Origin: JAPOXR01 sp964291445
Lineage (GTDB): Bacteria; Pseudomonadota; Alphaproteobacteria; Rhodobacterales; Rhodobacteraceae
Assembly: GCA_964291445.2 (NCBI GenBank)
Contig: OZ219862.1
Span: 1,116,001-1,180,000 of the forward strand
Reading direction: 5' to 3'
DNA: 64,000 bases
Shown: piece after piece, positions 9,221-18,743 of the stretch
Position numbering within the stretch: position 1 is the stretch's first letter
How the letters are laid out: every line of letters starts with the position of its first letter
Program-made: the position numbers and the translations under genes
The notes under the pieces: model-generated
What the model saw: only the letters and a program-made list of their open reading frames with translations
Database searches by the model: none
What the model was told of the DNA's origin: nothing

Positions 9221-10472
9221 CCAGTCGGTCGATCATCGGCCGGGTAATCAGGCAAATGCCATTGTCCGTCCGACGAAAGCGCCTGGCATCCAGTTCGGGG
9301 TCCTCGCCGACAACCAACCCTTTCGGGATTGCGACACCGCGGTCAATCACCGTGTTCTTCAGACGCGCGCGCCTGTTGATTTCCACATAGGGCATCGCGA
9401 CAACGCCTTCGAGCTGGGAGTAGGAGTGGGTCTTCACGCCCGTGAACAGAAGGCATCGATCGAGACTGGATCCCGAGATGATGCAACCCCCCGAAACCAT
9501 CGACGAAATCGCCTGTCCTCGCCTGCCTTCCTCGTTGTGAATAAACTTGGCCGGGGCGGTGAGTTCGGAATATGTCCAGATGGGCCAAGTCTGATCGTAG
9601 AGGTCCAGCTCGGGCCGAAAATCCGTCAGGTCAATGTTTGCCTGCCAGAACGCATCGACCGTACCGACATCCCGCCAATATGCCTTTTCCTCCAGCGACG
9701 ACCGAATGCAGGACCGGCTGAAAGGGTGCACGACTGCCCTTCCCTCCCTGACGATCTTCGGGATCACGTCGCCACCGAAATCGTTGCCATAGTCAGGCTC
9801 ACCCGCCATCTCGTTCAGGATCTCCAGAAGGTATTCGGTTTCGAAAACGTAGATGCCCATGCTGGCCAAGGCCATGTCCGGATCGCCTGGCATGGCCGGT
9901 GGGTCCCGTGGCTTCTCGACAAAGTCGAGAATGCGATCCTCGGCACCGACTTTCATGACGCCGAAACCCGTCGCTTCCGTCCTCGGCACCTCGATGCAGC
10001 CAACCGTGACATCCGCGCCGCTTTCGACGTGATGGGCGATCATCATCGCATAGTCCTGCTTGTAGATGTGGTCTCCGGCAAGGATCACGATGTATTTCGG
10101 CCCATAGCTGCGAATGATGTCGGTGTTTTGTTTCACCGCATCCGCCGTGCCCCTGTACCAGATTTCATCGTCCATACGTTGCGAGGCAGGCAGAATGTCG
10201 AGCGACTCATTCCGCTCGGCACGAAAGAAGCTCCAGCCACGCTGCAAGTGCCGGATAAGCGAATGCGCCTTGTACTGCGTGGCAACCGCGATGCGCCGAA
10301 TTCCGGAATTCACCGCATTCGACAGCGGGAAGTCGATGATCCGACTCTTGCCACCGAAAAACATGGCGGGTTTGGCGCGCCGGTCTGTCAATTCGTACAA
10401 CCTGCTGCCGCGCCCTCCTGCCAGCACAAACGCCATCGTTTGCTGCGCAAGCCTGTGAGCCTCCTGTGTCAT
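9213..10472 (-). CDS. glgC: glucose-1-phosphate adenylyltransferase
   Basis: 419 aa. It makes ADP-glucose from glucose-1-P and ATP, the committed and allosterically controlled step of glycogen synthesis. The N-terminal nucleotidyltransferase loop GGRGSRL is at residues 19-25. PLSNAVNSGIRRI and ILAGDHIYKQDY follow, and the C-terminal left-handed beta-helix carries SGGCIISGSSL. ATG 10472 is chosen over the upstream in-frame start at 10496 because a GGGAAGGAAA ribosome binding site sits seven bases before it. In enterics and purple bacteria this enzyme is activated by fructose phosphates or pyruvate; the effector here cannot be read from sequence. Confidence 0.96.
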   Translation of the reverse strand: MTQEAHRLAQQTMAFVLAGGRGSRLYELTDRRAKPAMFFGGKSRIIDFPLSNAVNSGIRRIAVATQYKAHSLIRHLQRGWSFFRAERNESLDILPASQRMDDEIWYRGTADAVKQNTDIIRSYGPKYIVILAGDHIYKQDYAMMIAHHVESGADVTVGCIEVPRTEATGFGVMKVGAEDRILDFVEKPRDPPAMPGDPDMALASMGIYVFETEYLLEILNEMAGEPDYGNDFGGDVIPKIVREGRAVVHPFSRSCIRSSLEEKAYWRDVGTVDAFWQANIDLTDFRPELDLYDQTWPIWTYSELTAPAKFIHNEEGRRGQAISSMVSGGCIISGSSLDRCLLFTGVKTHSYSQLEGVVAMPYVEINRRARLKNTVIDRGVAIPKGLVVGEDPELDARRFRRTDNGICLITRPMIDRLDG

Positions 10473-10505
10473 CCGATTTCCTTCCCCTGGTTTCACCTAT
10501 GTCCC

Positions 10506-12713
10506 TCAGGTCGTATCAAGTTCAAAAAAGAGCGTTGAAAGCGGTGGGAGCGTCAGACACAACGAGTGCTCGCGTCCGGATGCGGCGATCCGCTCGCTGT
10601 CCACACATCCGAGGTTTCCACGTTCGCCGCCACCATAGGTCGCAGCGTCGGTATTCAGGCGCTCAATCCAGCGTCCGGACCGGGGGACACCGATCCGCCG
10701 TCCGGTCCTTTCGACCGGGGTGAAGTTGCTGACCACCAGAACAGGCGGCGCTCCGCTTTCGCCGCGCCGGATCCAGGCAAATATGGATTCTTCGGCTGCG
10801 CCGCCCTCGACCCACTCGAACCCCTCCGCCTTGCAATCAAGCTGGTAAAGGCCGGGCGTGTCCCGATAAAGACGGTTCAGGTCGCGCACCAGGCGCTGCA
10901 TTCCGCTATGCAAATCTCTGTCAAGCAAATGCCAGTCAAGCGATGTGTCGTGGTTCCACTCCTTGCCCTGCGCGAACTCGCAGCCCATAAACAACAGTTT
11001 CTTGCCCGGATGCCCCCACATGAAACCGTAATAGGCACGCAAGTTTGCAAATTTCTCCATGCCTTCGCCCGGCATCCTGTCGATCATCGAGCCCTTGCCG
11101 TGGACGACCTCGTCATGGCTGATGGGCAAGATGAAGTTCTCGGAAAAAGCGTAGTGCAATCCGAATGTCATTTTGTCGTGGTGGTATTTGCGGTGGACCG
11201 GGTCCTCGCCCATGTATTTCAGCGTATCGTTCATCCAGCCCATGTTCCACTTGAACCCGAAGCCGAGACCACCGGCATCCACTGCTCCGCTGACGCCCGG
11301 AAAGGCCGTGGATTCTTCGGCGATCATCATGATGCCTGGCACATCGCCATAAGCGACGGCATTGGTGCGCTGCAAGAAAGCAATGGCCTCCAAATTCTCG
11401 CGCCCGCCATACTTGTTGGGAACCCATTCACCTTCCTTTCGGGAATAGTCCCGGTAAAGCATCGACGCGACGGCATCGACCCGCAGCCCGTCAACATGGT
11501 GCTCCTTCAACCAGTAAAGCGCATTGGCGACGAGGAAGTTGGATACCTCGCGCCGGCCGTAGTTGTAGACCAGAGTATTCCAGTCCGGGTGAAAGCCCTC
11601 TCGCGGGTCCTGATGTTCGTAGAGCGCCGAGCCGTCGAAACGCCCCGGCCCGTGCGGGTCTTCGGGAAAGTGTCCTGGAACCCAGTCAAGGATGAGCCCT
11701 ATTCCTGCCGCGTGGCAGGAATCGACCAGGGCGCCAAACTCTTCCAGCGTACCGTGACGGACCGTCGGTGCGAACAGGCCCACCGGCTGGTAGCCCCAGG
11801 AACCGTCGAAGGGAAACTCCGATACCGGCATCAGCTCGATATGGGTGAAGCCCATGTCCCTGGCATAACCGACAAGTTGGGTTGCGTGCTCCAGGTAGGA
11901 GAGCGGTCTGTTGCCGTCTTCGGGCACCCGCCTCCAGGACCCAAGATGAACCTCGTAGATCGAGATCGGACGGTCTGTCCTCTGGCGAGCCTCACGGGAC
12001 GCCATCCACCGTGCGTCGCCCCAGGCGTGGACACCCAACCGTCGCACGATCGAGGCGGTTTTGGGCGGATGTTCGGCGCCGAAGCCGAACGGGTCAGCCT
12101 TTTGAGGCAAGAGTCCGCCGTCGGGCCCGAGCAGTTCGAACTTGTAGGCTTCGCCATCATCAACACCGGGCAGGAAAATCTCCCAAACACCGGACTGGCC
12201 GCGCAACCGCATGACATGACATCGGCCGTCCCAGCCGTTGAAGTCCCCAACGACCGACACACGGCTGGCATTCGGAGCCCAGACGGCAAAATGCGTGCCC
12301 TCGGTCCCTTCGTGGGTGATGACGTGCGCGCCAAGCACCTTCCACAGGTTCAGATGCGCTCCCTCGCCGATGAGGTGTTCGTCCAGCTCACCCAGAACCG
12401 GTCCGTATCGATAGGGATCTTCGGCAACCCACTTGTCTTCGCCTTTGGTGATGCGCAGCCGGTAGGGGAACGGATTTTTTCGCCTGGAGGCCTGCCCGAC
12501 AAAAATGTCCGGCGCATCTGGCATCGGCTTCAGCACCATGACCCGGCGACCGGTCCTGGCATTCAGGACCTCGACGCCGGTCGCGCCGGGCAGGAACGCC
12601 CTGATCGTCGGCTTTCCGTCGACTTCATGCTGTCCAAGCACCGAAAAGGGGTTCGGATGCGTCCCGAATGCGATCCTTTGAGCGTCCTCACTCGATATCA
12701 TGTCGTTTCCCAT
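10506..12713 (-). CDS. glgB: 1,4-alpha-glucan branching enzyme
   Basis: 735 aa, GH13. An N-terminal N1 domain precedes a CBM48 domain (FAVWAPNASRVSVVGDFN near residue 140) and the catalytic barrel. GLRVDAVASML holds the nucleophile, MMIAEEST the acid/base, and LPISHDEVVHGKGSM the third carboxylate region. It introduces alpha-1,6 branches in glycogen. It sits 24 bp after glgP and 33 bp before glgC. The start is either ATG 12713 or ATG 12701 (MISSEDAQRIAFG); the latter has a GGGAAA stretch upstream. Full length for the long-form GlgB. Confidence 0.96.
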   Translation of the reverse strand: MGNDMISSEDAQRIAFGTHPNPFSVLGQHEVDGKPTIRAFLPGATGVEVLNARTGRRVMVLKPMPDAPDIFVGQASRRKNPFPYRLRITKGEDKWVAEDPYRYGPVLGELDEHLIGEGAHLNLWKVLGAHVITHEGTEGTHFAVWAPNASRVSVVGDFNGWDGRCHVMRLRGQSGVWEIFLPGVDDGEAYKFELLGPDGGLLPQKADPFGFGAEHPPKTASIVRRLGVHAWGDARWMASREARQRTDRPISIYEVHLGSWRRVPEDGNRPLSYLEHATQLVGYARDMGFTHIELMPVSEFPFDGSWGYQPVGLFAPTVRHGTLEEFGALVDSCHAAGIGLILDWVPGHFPEDPHGPGRFDGSALYEHQDPREGFHPDWNTLVYNYGRREVSNFLVANALYWLKEHHVDGLRVDAVASMLYRDYSRKEGEWVPNKYGGRENLEAIAFLQRTNAVAYGDVPGIMMIAEESTAFPGVSGAVDAGGLGFGFKWNMGWMNDTLKYMGEDPVHRKYHHDKMTFGLHYAFSENFILPISHDEVVHGKGSMIDRMPGEGMEKFANLRAYYGFMWGHPGKKLLFMGCEFAQGKEWNHDTSLDWHLLDRDLHSGMQRLVRDLNRLYRDTPGLYQLDCKAEGFEWVEGGAAEESIFAWIRRGESGAPPVLVVSNFTPVERTGRRIGVPRSGRWIERLNTDAATYGGGERGNLGCVDSERIAASGREHSLCLTLPPLSTLFFELDTT

Positions 12714-12737
12714 TCGCAGACGCTGATGGGGCGGAAC

Positions 12738-15131
12738 TCACGCCAGTGAAGACACGCCCCAGATGTCGTTTGCATATCCGCGTATTGTTCGATCAGACGA
12801 GAACCAGCCCATTCCGGCGGTGTTCAGTACCGCCATTCGGGTCCACGCGTCGCGATCTCGATAGGCTGAGTCAACTTTGCGCTGTGTCTCGCAATAGCTG
12901 TCGAAATCACTCGTCACGAGGAAACGGTCCTGTCCGGCGAGGTCACTCAGCAGACTGTCATGGCGTTCCCTATCCCCTTCCGAGAACACCCCGTGGGAGA
13001 TCTGATCAATTGCGCGGCGCAAACGGGGGCTGGCCTTGATCGCATTACATGCGAATCCGGGAACCCGGCGGCGCTCGACGACCTCGTCAACCGACAAGCC
13101 AAAGAGGAAGAAATTCTCGGCACCGACATGGTCGCGAATTTCGATATTTGCACCGTCAAGAGTGCCGATGGTCGGGCTTCCGTTCAACGAAAGTTTCATG
13201 TTGCCCGTGCCCGACGCTTCCATTCCGGCGGTCGAGATCTGTTCGGACAGGTCCGACGCGGGTATCAGAAGCTCCGCCATGGAGACATTGTAATTGGCCG
13301 GATAGACGACCTGCAAATGGTCCCTGGTCATCTTGTCGGAGTTGATCGTGGTCGCAACATCGTTGATCAGGCGGATGATCGACTTGGCCATCGCGTAGCC
13401 TGGCGCAGCCTTGCCACCGAAGATCTTCACGCGCGGAGTCCAGTCCCTGTTCGGAGAGTCCTTGATGTCGTTCCAACGGGCAATTGTCTCGAGAACATTC
13501 AGGAGCTGGCGCTTGTATTCGTGAATGCGCTTGATCTGGGTGTCGAACATCGCATCCGGATCGATGGAAAGCCCTTCACGCTCTTTCAGCCATGCGCCAA
13601 GCCGACGCTTGTTCCGGTGTTTGGCTTCGTGGAACCTCTCGCGAAAGCCGGCGTCATCGACGTAAGGATTAAGGTTCGACAACCGTTTTAGGTCATCCGC
13701 CCAACCTGGCCCGATGGTCTCGTCGATGAGTGCCCGCAGGGGCGCATTGCAAGAGTGAAGCCAGCGGCGCGGCGTGATGCCATTCGTCTGATTGATGACC
13801 CGATCCGGATAGACCTCGTGCAAGTTGGCAAAAACCGTCTTCCTTATCAGATCCGAATGTAGCGCCGAAACACCGTTGACCCGATGTGCCATGACGAATG
13901 CCAGCTCACCCATCTTCACTTCGCCGTTGTCGATGATGCGTAGATCGTATCCCGTATCGCGCAAGTTGATGTCCTGAATGGCCCGGATAATCTCAAGATG
14001 GCGCGGCAGGACGCGGGCAAACAGGTCGTCCGGCCAGCGCTCCAGCGCCTCGGGCAACAGCGTGTGGTTGGTGAAACCAAGGCAGTCGCGGGCAATGGCA
14101 ATCGCATCGGCCATCGCCATGCCATTGACATCGACCAACAGTCGAACAAGCTCGGGCCCGGCAATTGCAGGGTGCGTGTCATTGAGTTGGATCGCCACAT
14201 GGTCCGACAGGTCTTCAAGCCCATGTCCCTCTGACAGGAAGCGCCGAAGCGCGTCCTGGATCGAGGCAGCGGTAAAGAAGTACTCCTGCTTCAGACGCAA
14301 TTCCTTGCCCATTGCCGTGGTGTCGTCGGGATAGAGTACCCGCGAAATCGTTCGGGCAAGGCTTTCCGGAGCATTGGCCGCCAGGTAGTCGCCGCGGTTG
14401 AAACTCTCCAGGTCGAACAGCGTTGTCGGCTTGGCCGCCCAAAGCCGAAGCGTATTGGCCCACTTGCCTTCCCAGCCGATGACCGGCGTATCATGGGCGG
14501 TGGCGATAACCGTGTCGCCAGGGGTCCAGATTGTCCCGCCTTCGCGCTTGGCGACGCTGCCACCGAAATGGATCGAGTAGGAGATTTCGGGCCGTTCGAA
14601 TTCCCAGGCGTGTCGTTGAGCCAGCCAGGATTCTGCGGTTTCGACCTGTGCTCCATTCTCGAAATGCTGTTCGAACAACCCATGCTCGTAGCGAATGCCG
14701 TACCCGTAAGCCGGTATGGCCAGCGTTGAGAGGCTGTCCATGAAACATGCCGCCAACCGCCCGAGCCCGCCATTGCCAAGCGCCGCATCGGGTTCGTCGG
14801 CGACCACACTTGCGTAATTCTGCCCAAGGCTCTCCAATGCCTCGCGCGATGCGTGTTCAACGCCCAGATTTGCAGCGACATCCTCGATCAGGCGCCCGAT
14901 GAGGAATTCCATCGACAGGTAATAGACTCGCTTGGCATTGGCCGCGCGTGTCTGCCGAGCGGATTGAAACCACGGTTCGACCACCAGATCACGCAAGGTA
15001 AGGGAAAGCGCCATTCGCCAATCGTATTGGCTGGAATGTTCGGGATCCTTCCCCAGAGATGTCCGCAAGTGCCGCAAGATCCCCGCTCGAATGGAGGCTG
15101 CATTGGCATCAGGGGAATTGGATTCTGGCAT
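12738..15131 (-). CDS. glgP: glycogen/starch/alpha-glucan phosphorylase
   Basis: 797 aa from ATG 15131 (MPESNSPDANAAS), GT35 family. It releases glucose-1-P from glycogen non-reducing ends with pyridoxal phosphate. The PLP-lysine signature is in EASGTGNMKLSLNGS followed by PTIGTLDGANIEI. The N-terminal half has VYYLSMEFLIGR and NDTHPAIAGPELVR. An in-frame start at 15218 would overlap the preceding kinase gene and lacks family support, whereas 15131 has GAGG nine bases upstream. It is the first glg gene, 77 bp downstream of the sugar kinase, so an internal promoter could lie in that gap. Confidence 0.96.
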   Translation of the reverse strand: MPESNSPDANAASIRAGILRHLRTSLGKDPEHSSQYDWRMALSLTLRDLVVEPWFQSARQTRAANAKRVYYLSMEFLIGRLIEDVAANLGVEHASREALESLGQNYASVVADEPDAALGNGGLGRLAACFMDSLSTLAIPAYGYGIRYEHGLFEQHFENGAQVETAESWLAQRHAWEFERPEISYSIHFGGSVAKREGGTIWTPGDTVIATAHDTPVIGWEGKWANTLRLWAAKPTTLFDLESFNRGDYLAANAPESLARTISRVLYPDDTTAMGKELRLKQEYFFTAASIQDALRRFLSEGHGLEDLSDHVAIQLNDTHPAIAGPELVRLLVDVNGMAMADAIAIARDCLGFTNHTLLPEALERWPDDLFARVLPRHLEIIRAIQDINLRDTGYDLRIIDNGEVKMGELAFVMAHRVNGVSALHSDLIRKTVFANLHEVYPDRVINQTNGITPRRWLHSCNAPLRALIDETIGPGWADDLKRLSNLNPYVDDAGFRERFHEAKHRNKRRLGAWLKEREGLSIDPDAMFDTQIKRIHEYKRQLLNVLETIARWNDIKDSPNRDWTPRVKIFGGKAAPGYAMAKSIIRLINDVATTINSDKMTRDHLQVVYPANYNVSMAELLIPASDLSEQISTAGMEASGTGNMKLSLNGSPTIGTLDGANIEIRDHVGAENFFLFGLSVDEVVERRRVPGFACNAIKASPRLRRAIDQISHGVFSEGDRERHDSLLSDLAGQDRFLVTSDFDSYCETQRKVDSAYRDRDAWTRMAVLNTAGMGWFSSDRTIRGYANDIWGVSSLA

Positions 15132-15208
15132 GGAGCGCGCCTCGTAACATTGTGTTTCGGGCAGTGTTCGCGCTGCCATTACCCGAAGGGTCCCGGGTGC
15201 GGAACTGC

Positions 15209-16144
15209 TCACTGCCATGGCAACTCACTTTCCCAGGGTGGGTTGGCCCCTGCCCTCGAAACCGTCACCGCTGCGGCCGCACTTCCCAGCTCCAGGGCCG
15301 ACTGCAATTCGGCATCCGAGATCTCCGAGACCGCTGCGCGCGATAGATTGCCGCCACGGGAAAGCCCGGCCAGGAAACCGGCGTTAAAGGTGTCGCCGGC
15401 GCCCACCGTGTCCACAACCTGGGTCCGGACCGCCCCGGCGGTCAGTTCAATGCCGGATGACGACATTGCAAACGCGCCCTTGCCCCCTCTCGTTACGAGA
15501 ACGAGCGAAGGACCAAGCGACAGTATCATCAACGCCTTGTCGTGAATTGGCAGGTTCTCCGGGAACAGCCATTCAAGGTCCTCGTCGGAAAACTTGACGA
15601 TGTCGCATCCCTCAATCATGCGGGCGATCCGCGCTCGGAAGCGACCGGCATCCTGGATGAAATGGGGACGAATATTCGGATCGATCATCGTCAGTCTTGA
15701 CTTGCGCTCACGTTCCAGCAGGCTCGCAAACGTGTTGGCACAGGGCTCGCTGGCGAGGCTGATTCCTCCGAAAAACAAGCAGTCGATCTCGGGATCGATG
15801 GCCGGGATTTCGTTGTCGCTTATCATGCGCACGGCCGAATTCTCGTCAAAGAATCTGTAGGATGCCTGACCGTCCTCGAGTGCCACGAAAGCAAGCGTCG
15901 TTGGCCTGCCGGTCGCAACGGAAAATTCCGTGCCGACATTGCTTTCCAGCAGTGCGGCTCGTAGCTGGTCCCCGAACAGGTCGTTTGACAGCCCGGTCAA
16001 GAGGCTGGATGCAACGCCCAGACGTCCCAGCGCGATAGCAGTGTTGAAAACCGCGCCGCCCGGATGCGGCATGAAACACGCGTGACCTTCGGAAGTTTCG
16101 GACGGAATCATGTCGATCAGTGCTTCGCCGCAGCACAGGATCAC
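15209..16144 (-). CDS. fructokinase-type carbohydrate kinase (PfkB family)
   Basis: 311 aa. The ribokinase/PfkB fold is shown by the N-terminal MILCCGEALIDMIPS and PGGAVFNTAIALGRLG. The C-terminal DTVGAGDTFNAGFLAG holds the anion-hole glycines and catalytic Asp. It sits 27 bp behind mannitol 2-dehydrogenase, whose product would be fructose, so phosphorylation of fructose to fructose-6-P is the natural role. This is inferred from context, as PfkB substrate specificity is not readable from motifs alone. It links polyol uptake to pgi and the glycogen genes downstream. Confidence 0.9.
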   Translation of the reverse strand: MILCCGEALIDMIPSETSEGHACFMPHPGGAVFNTAIALGRLGVASSLLTGLSNDLFGDQLRAALLESNVGTEFSVATGRPTTLAFVALEDGQASYRFFDENSAVRMISDNEIPAIDPEIDCLFFGGISLASEPCANTFASLLERERKSRLTMIDPNIRPHFIQDAGRFRARIARMIEGCDIVKFSDEDLEWLFPENLPIHDKALMILSLGPSLVLVTRGGKGAFAMSSSGIELTAGAVRTQVVDTVGAGDTFNAGFLAGLSRGGNLSRAAVSEISDAELQSALELGSAAAAVTVSRAGANPPWESELPWQ

Positions 16145-16171
16145 GATACTCTCCAGTCAGCTGTTCGCATA

Positions 16172-17722
16172 CTACTCGGCGTATTTGTCCAAGGCGGCCG
16201 CGGTGCCTTCCGACCAGATCACTGAAAGCCAGTTCCCGAAAGCCTCGGCGAACCGCGCGTTGTCGGCCAGGTCACCGTAGATGTCGTGCTGGTTCAGCCA
16301 AGCTTGCGGGTTGGACTTGGCCTCTTTGGCCGTCGCTGTAAGGCTGTCCCAGCTGGGATCGTTTGGTTCGATGACCGAACCGTCTTCGCGAGAGCCCTCG
16401 CACATCCTGGCCCAAAGCGCTTCGACCAGGCTCAGGCCTTCGATGGTGCCACCTGCCGCCAACGCGTCGCGGAGTATTGGAATCACGAACCCTGTGTGCC
16501 GTGATGAGCCGTCAAAGGCGACGCGGCGCGTGGTGTCGTGGATATTGGGATTGGAAAACCGCGATTCGATCAGCGCATAATAGGTGGCCGGGTCCAACCC
16601 TGGCACCGCATCCACATATGGGGCGATTTCCTGATGCTGAACCTTGCCGAACATCGCCGAAATGCCTGGTTGGGACATGCATTCGGCAATCGTGCCAACT
16701 GACAGAAGCTCGCCCGCATTGGCGAGCACTTGATGGCCCGCATTCAGGATGCGGATCTTCATCGTCTCGTAGTCGTGGACGCGGTCAGTGAAAATCGCGC
16801 CGACCTGATCCCAACTGGGACGGCCCGCACAGAATTCGTCCTCGATCACCCATTGACGATAGTTCTCATGGGTCACGGGGGCTGCGTCCTCTACCCCAAA
16901 GGCACGGGCTTGTGCAATTTCGTTGGAACCCGTGGCTGGGACAATGCAGTCCACCATCGAGTTCGGAAAGCTGCAATTCGCCCCGATCCAATCCGCAAGA
17001 TCGGGGTCAGAGAGCTTGGCCAGCGACACGACCGTCGACCGGGTTATGTCCCCGTTTCCACGCAAGTTGTCGCAGCTCTGAATTGTGAATGGCCCGGTGC
17101 CGGTCACGCGCCGTTTAGCCAGTGCGGCCACCATTGCGCCGAAAGCCGTCCTTGGCTTTCCAGGATTTTCTGCATCGAAGACAATGTCGGGATGGTCTGT
17201 ATCAAACAGACCGCTGGCCGGATTGATGTAGTAGCCGCCCTCGGTCACGGTCAGCGACACAATGCGGATTGCCGGGTCGGTCATCTGCGCGATCAGGGTG
17301 GCGTTGTCCTCCTCCACCGGGAGAAAGTCGATCATTGAACCGCAGATTTCGGCCGAAGTCCCGTCCGGGCGCAACTCGATCAATGATGTCAGGCAATCCT
17401 GCGCCAGAAGCTCCCGGCGCATCGTGGCATCGCCCTGGCGCACCCCGGCGCCGATGATGGCCCAGTCATAGGCATGCCCCCGTTGCATAAGCCGGTGCAG
17501 GTACCAGGCCTGATGTGCCCGGTGAAAATTGCCGACGCCGATATGCACAATCCCTGCGGCAAGCTGGCAATGGCCATAGTTGGGCGTCTCGATGTCAGGC
17601 GCGAGACTATCAAGGGTGCTTGCCCGCAGCGGAACAATCTCTGTCCTGGAGGTGATCTCGGTGCCTGGCTCGCCCATACTCTGTGCCACACTTTTCGTCA
17701 GAACCGGCTTGACCCGACTCAT
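16172..17722 (-). CDS. mtlK: mannitol 2-dehydrogenase (polyol dehydrogenase)
   Basis: 516 aa; the long-chain mannitol dehydrogenase family is usually about 490-500. The N-terminal Rossmann segment GIVHIGVGNFHRAHQAWYLH is characteristic. The C-terminal helical domain carries KIRILNAGHQVLANAGEL with the conserved Lys and NxGH region. It oxidises D-mannitol (and related hexitols) to fructose with NAD+. It is seven bases from the ABC ATPase gene, so it belongs to the same transcript. The true start could be the internal ATG giving MGEPGTEITSRTE, about 16 residues in; the longer start is retained for lack of a decisive ribosome binding site. Confidence 0.94.
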   Translation of the reverse strand: MSRVKPVLTKSVAQSMGEPGTEITSRTEIVPLRASTLDSLAPDIETPNYGHCQLAAGIVHIGVGNFHRAHQAWYLHRLMQRGHAYDWAIIGAGVRQGDATMRRELLAQDCLTSLIELRPDGTSAEICGSMIDFLPVEEDNATLIAQMTDPAIRIVSLTVTEGGYYINPASGLFDTDHPDIVFDAENPGKPRTAFGAMVAALAKRRVTGTGPFTIQSCDNLRGNGDITRSTVVSLAKLSDPDLADWIGANCSFPNSMVDCIVPATGSNEIAQARAFGVEDAAPVTHENYRQWVIEDEFCAGRPSWDQVGAIFTDRVHDYETMKIRILNAGHQVLANAGELLSVGTIAECMSQPGISAMFGKVQHQEIAPYVDAVPGLDPATYYALIESRFSNPNIHDTTRRVAFDGSSRHTGFVIPILRDALAAGGTIEGLSLVEALWARMCEGSREDGSVIEPNDPSWDSLTATAKEAKSNPQAWLNQHDIYGDLADNARFAEAFGNWLSVIWSEGTAAALDKYAE

Positions 17723-17729
17723 TGACGCG

Positions 17730-18734
17730 TCATTCGCTTCGCAGGCCTGCCGCGTCGAACTTGTGAAGCCGATCCATTTGTGGCGTCAGATAGATCGTGT
17801 CGCCGTGCCTGGCCGTGATGCCGCCCGAGATGCGCACTGTCACCATGTCGGCGAGACCTGTGTCGTGGACGTGGATGAAGGTGTCGGAACCGAGGTGTTC
17901 AGCGACGCCGACAACGCCCTTCCACATGCCGTCGGTCGTACTGACATCCATGTGCTCGGGTCTGATGCCGACGGTGACGGCGCCGTGCCTCTCAGCCTCG
18001 GCCCCTTTCAAGAGGTTCATTTTCGGCGAGCCGATGAACCCGGCCACGAACTCGTTTCGGGGATTGTGGTACAGGTCCAGCGGCGAGCCGACCTGCTCAA
18101 TTACGCCCGCCTGCAGGACCACGATCTTGTCGGCCATGGTCATGGCTTCGACCTGGTCGTGGGTGACGTAGATCATCGTGGTCTTCATGCGCTCGTGCAT
18201 TTCGCTGATTTCAAGACGCATGCCGACGCGAAGCGCTGCATCAAGGTTCGACAGAGGTTCGTCGAAAAGGAATGCCGAGGGGTCGCGCACGATGGCGCGG
18301 CCGATGGCGACGCGCTGGCGCTGACCGCCCGAAAGCTGACCCGGCTTCCGGTCCAGGTAGTCGCCAAGGTTCAGCGACATTGCGGCCTGGTCAACGCGCT
18401 TGTCGATTTCCGATTGCTCCATTCTTTCCATCCGGAGCGGGAAGCCGATGTTCTTGCGCACCGTCATGTGCGGGTAAAGTGCGTACGACTGAAACACCAT
18501 GGCCAAGCCGCGCCTGGATGGCGGCACTTGCGTGACATCTTCGCCATCGATGACGACCCTGCCCGACGTGGTGTCCTCCAGGCCGGCGATCAGCCGCAGC
18601 AGCGTGGACTTGCCGCAACCCGAGGGACCGACGAAAACCGCGAATTCGCCGTCCTCGATGGTCAGGTCCAACGGCGGGACGACCTCGATACTGCCGAAGC
18701 TCTTGGTGACATTTTCAAGCACGATGCGTCCCAT
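17730..18734 (-). CDS. smoK: polyol ABC transporter ATP-binding protein
   Basis: 334 aa, MalK/UgpC-type ATPase of a carbohydrate importer. Walker A GPSGCGKST is at residues 36-44. LSGGQRQRVAIGRA is the signature and FLFDEPLSNLDA is Walker B. A C-terminal regulatory OB/TOBE domain includes VGIRPEHMDVS. It powers the SmoF-SmoG permease. It is nine bases downstream of smoG and seven bases upstream of mtlK. Assignment to sorbitol/mannitol rather than another sugar comes from the operon, not from the protein itself. Confidence 0.93.
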   Translation of the reverse strand: MGRIVLENVTKSFGSIEVVPPLDLTIEDGEFAVFVGPSGCGKSTLLRLIAGLEDTTSGRVVIDGEDVTQVPPSRRGLAMVFQSYALYPHMTVRKNIGFPLRMERMEQSEIDKRVDQAAMSLNLGDYLDRKPGQLSGGQRQRVAIGRAIVRDPSAFLFDEPLSNLDAALRVGMRLEISEMHERMKTTMIYVTHDQVEAMTMADKIVVLQAGVIEQVGSPLDLYHNPRNEFVAGFIGSPKMNLLKGAEAERHGAVTVGIRPEHMDVSTTDGMWKGVVGVAEHLGSDTFIHVHDTGLADMVTVRISGGITARHGDTIYLTPQMDRLHKFDAAGLRSE

Positions 18735-18743
18735 GATCGTCTC

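Noticed and set aside
10566..12749. 727-codon plus-strand frame opposite glgB
   Set aside because: Antisense shadow of GlgB, whose catalytic motifs are all on the minus strand.
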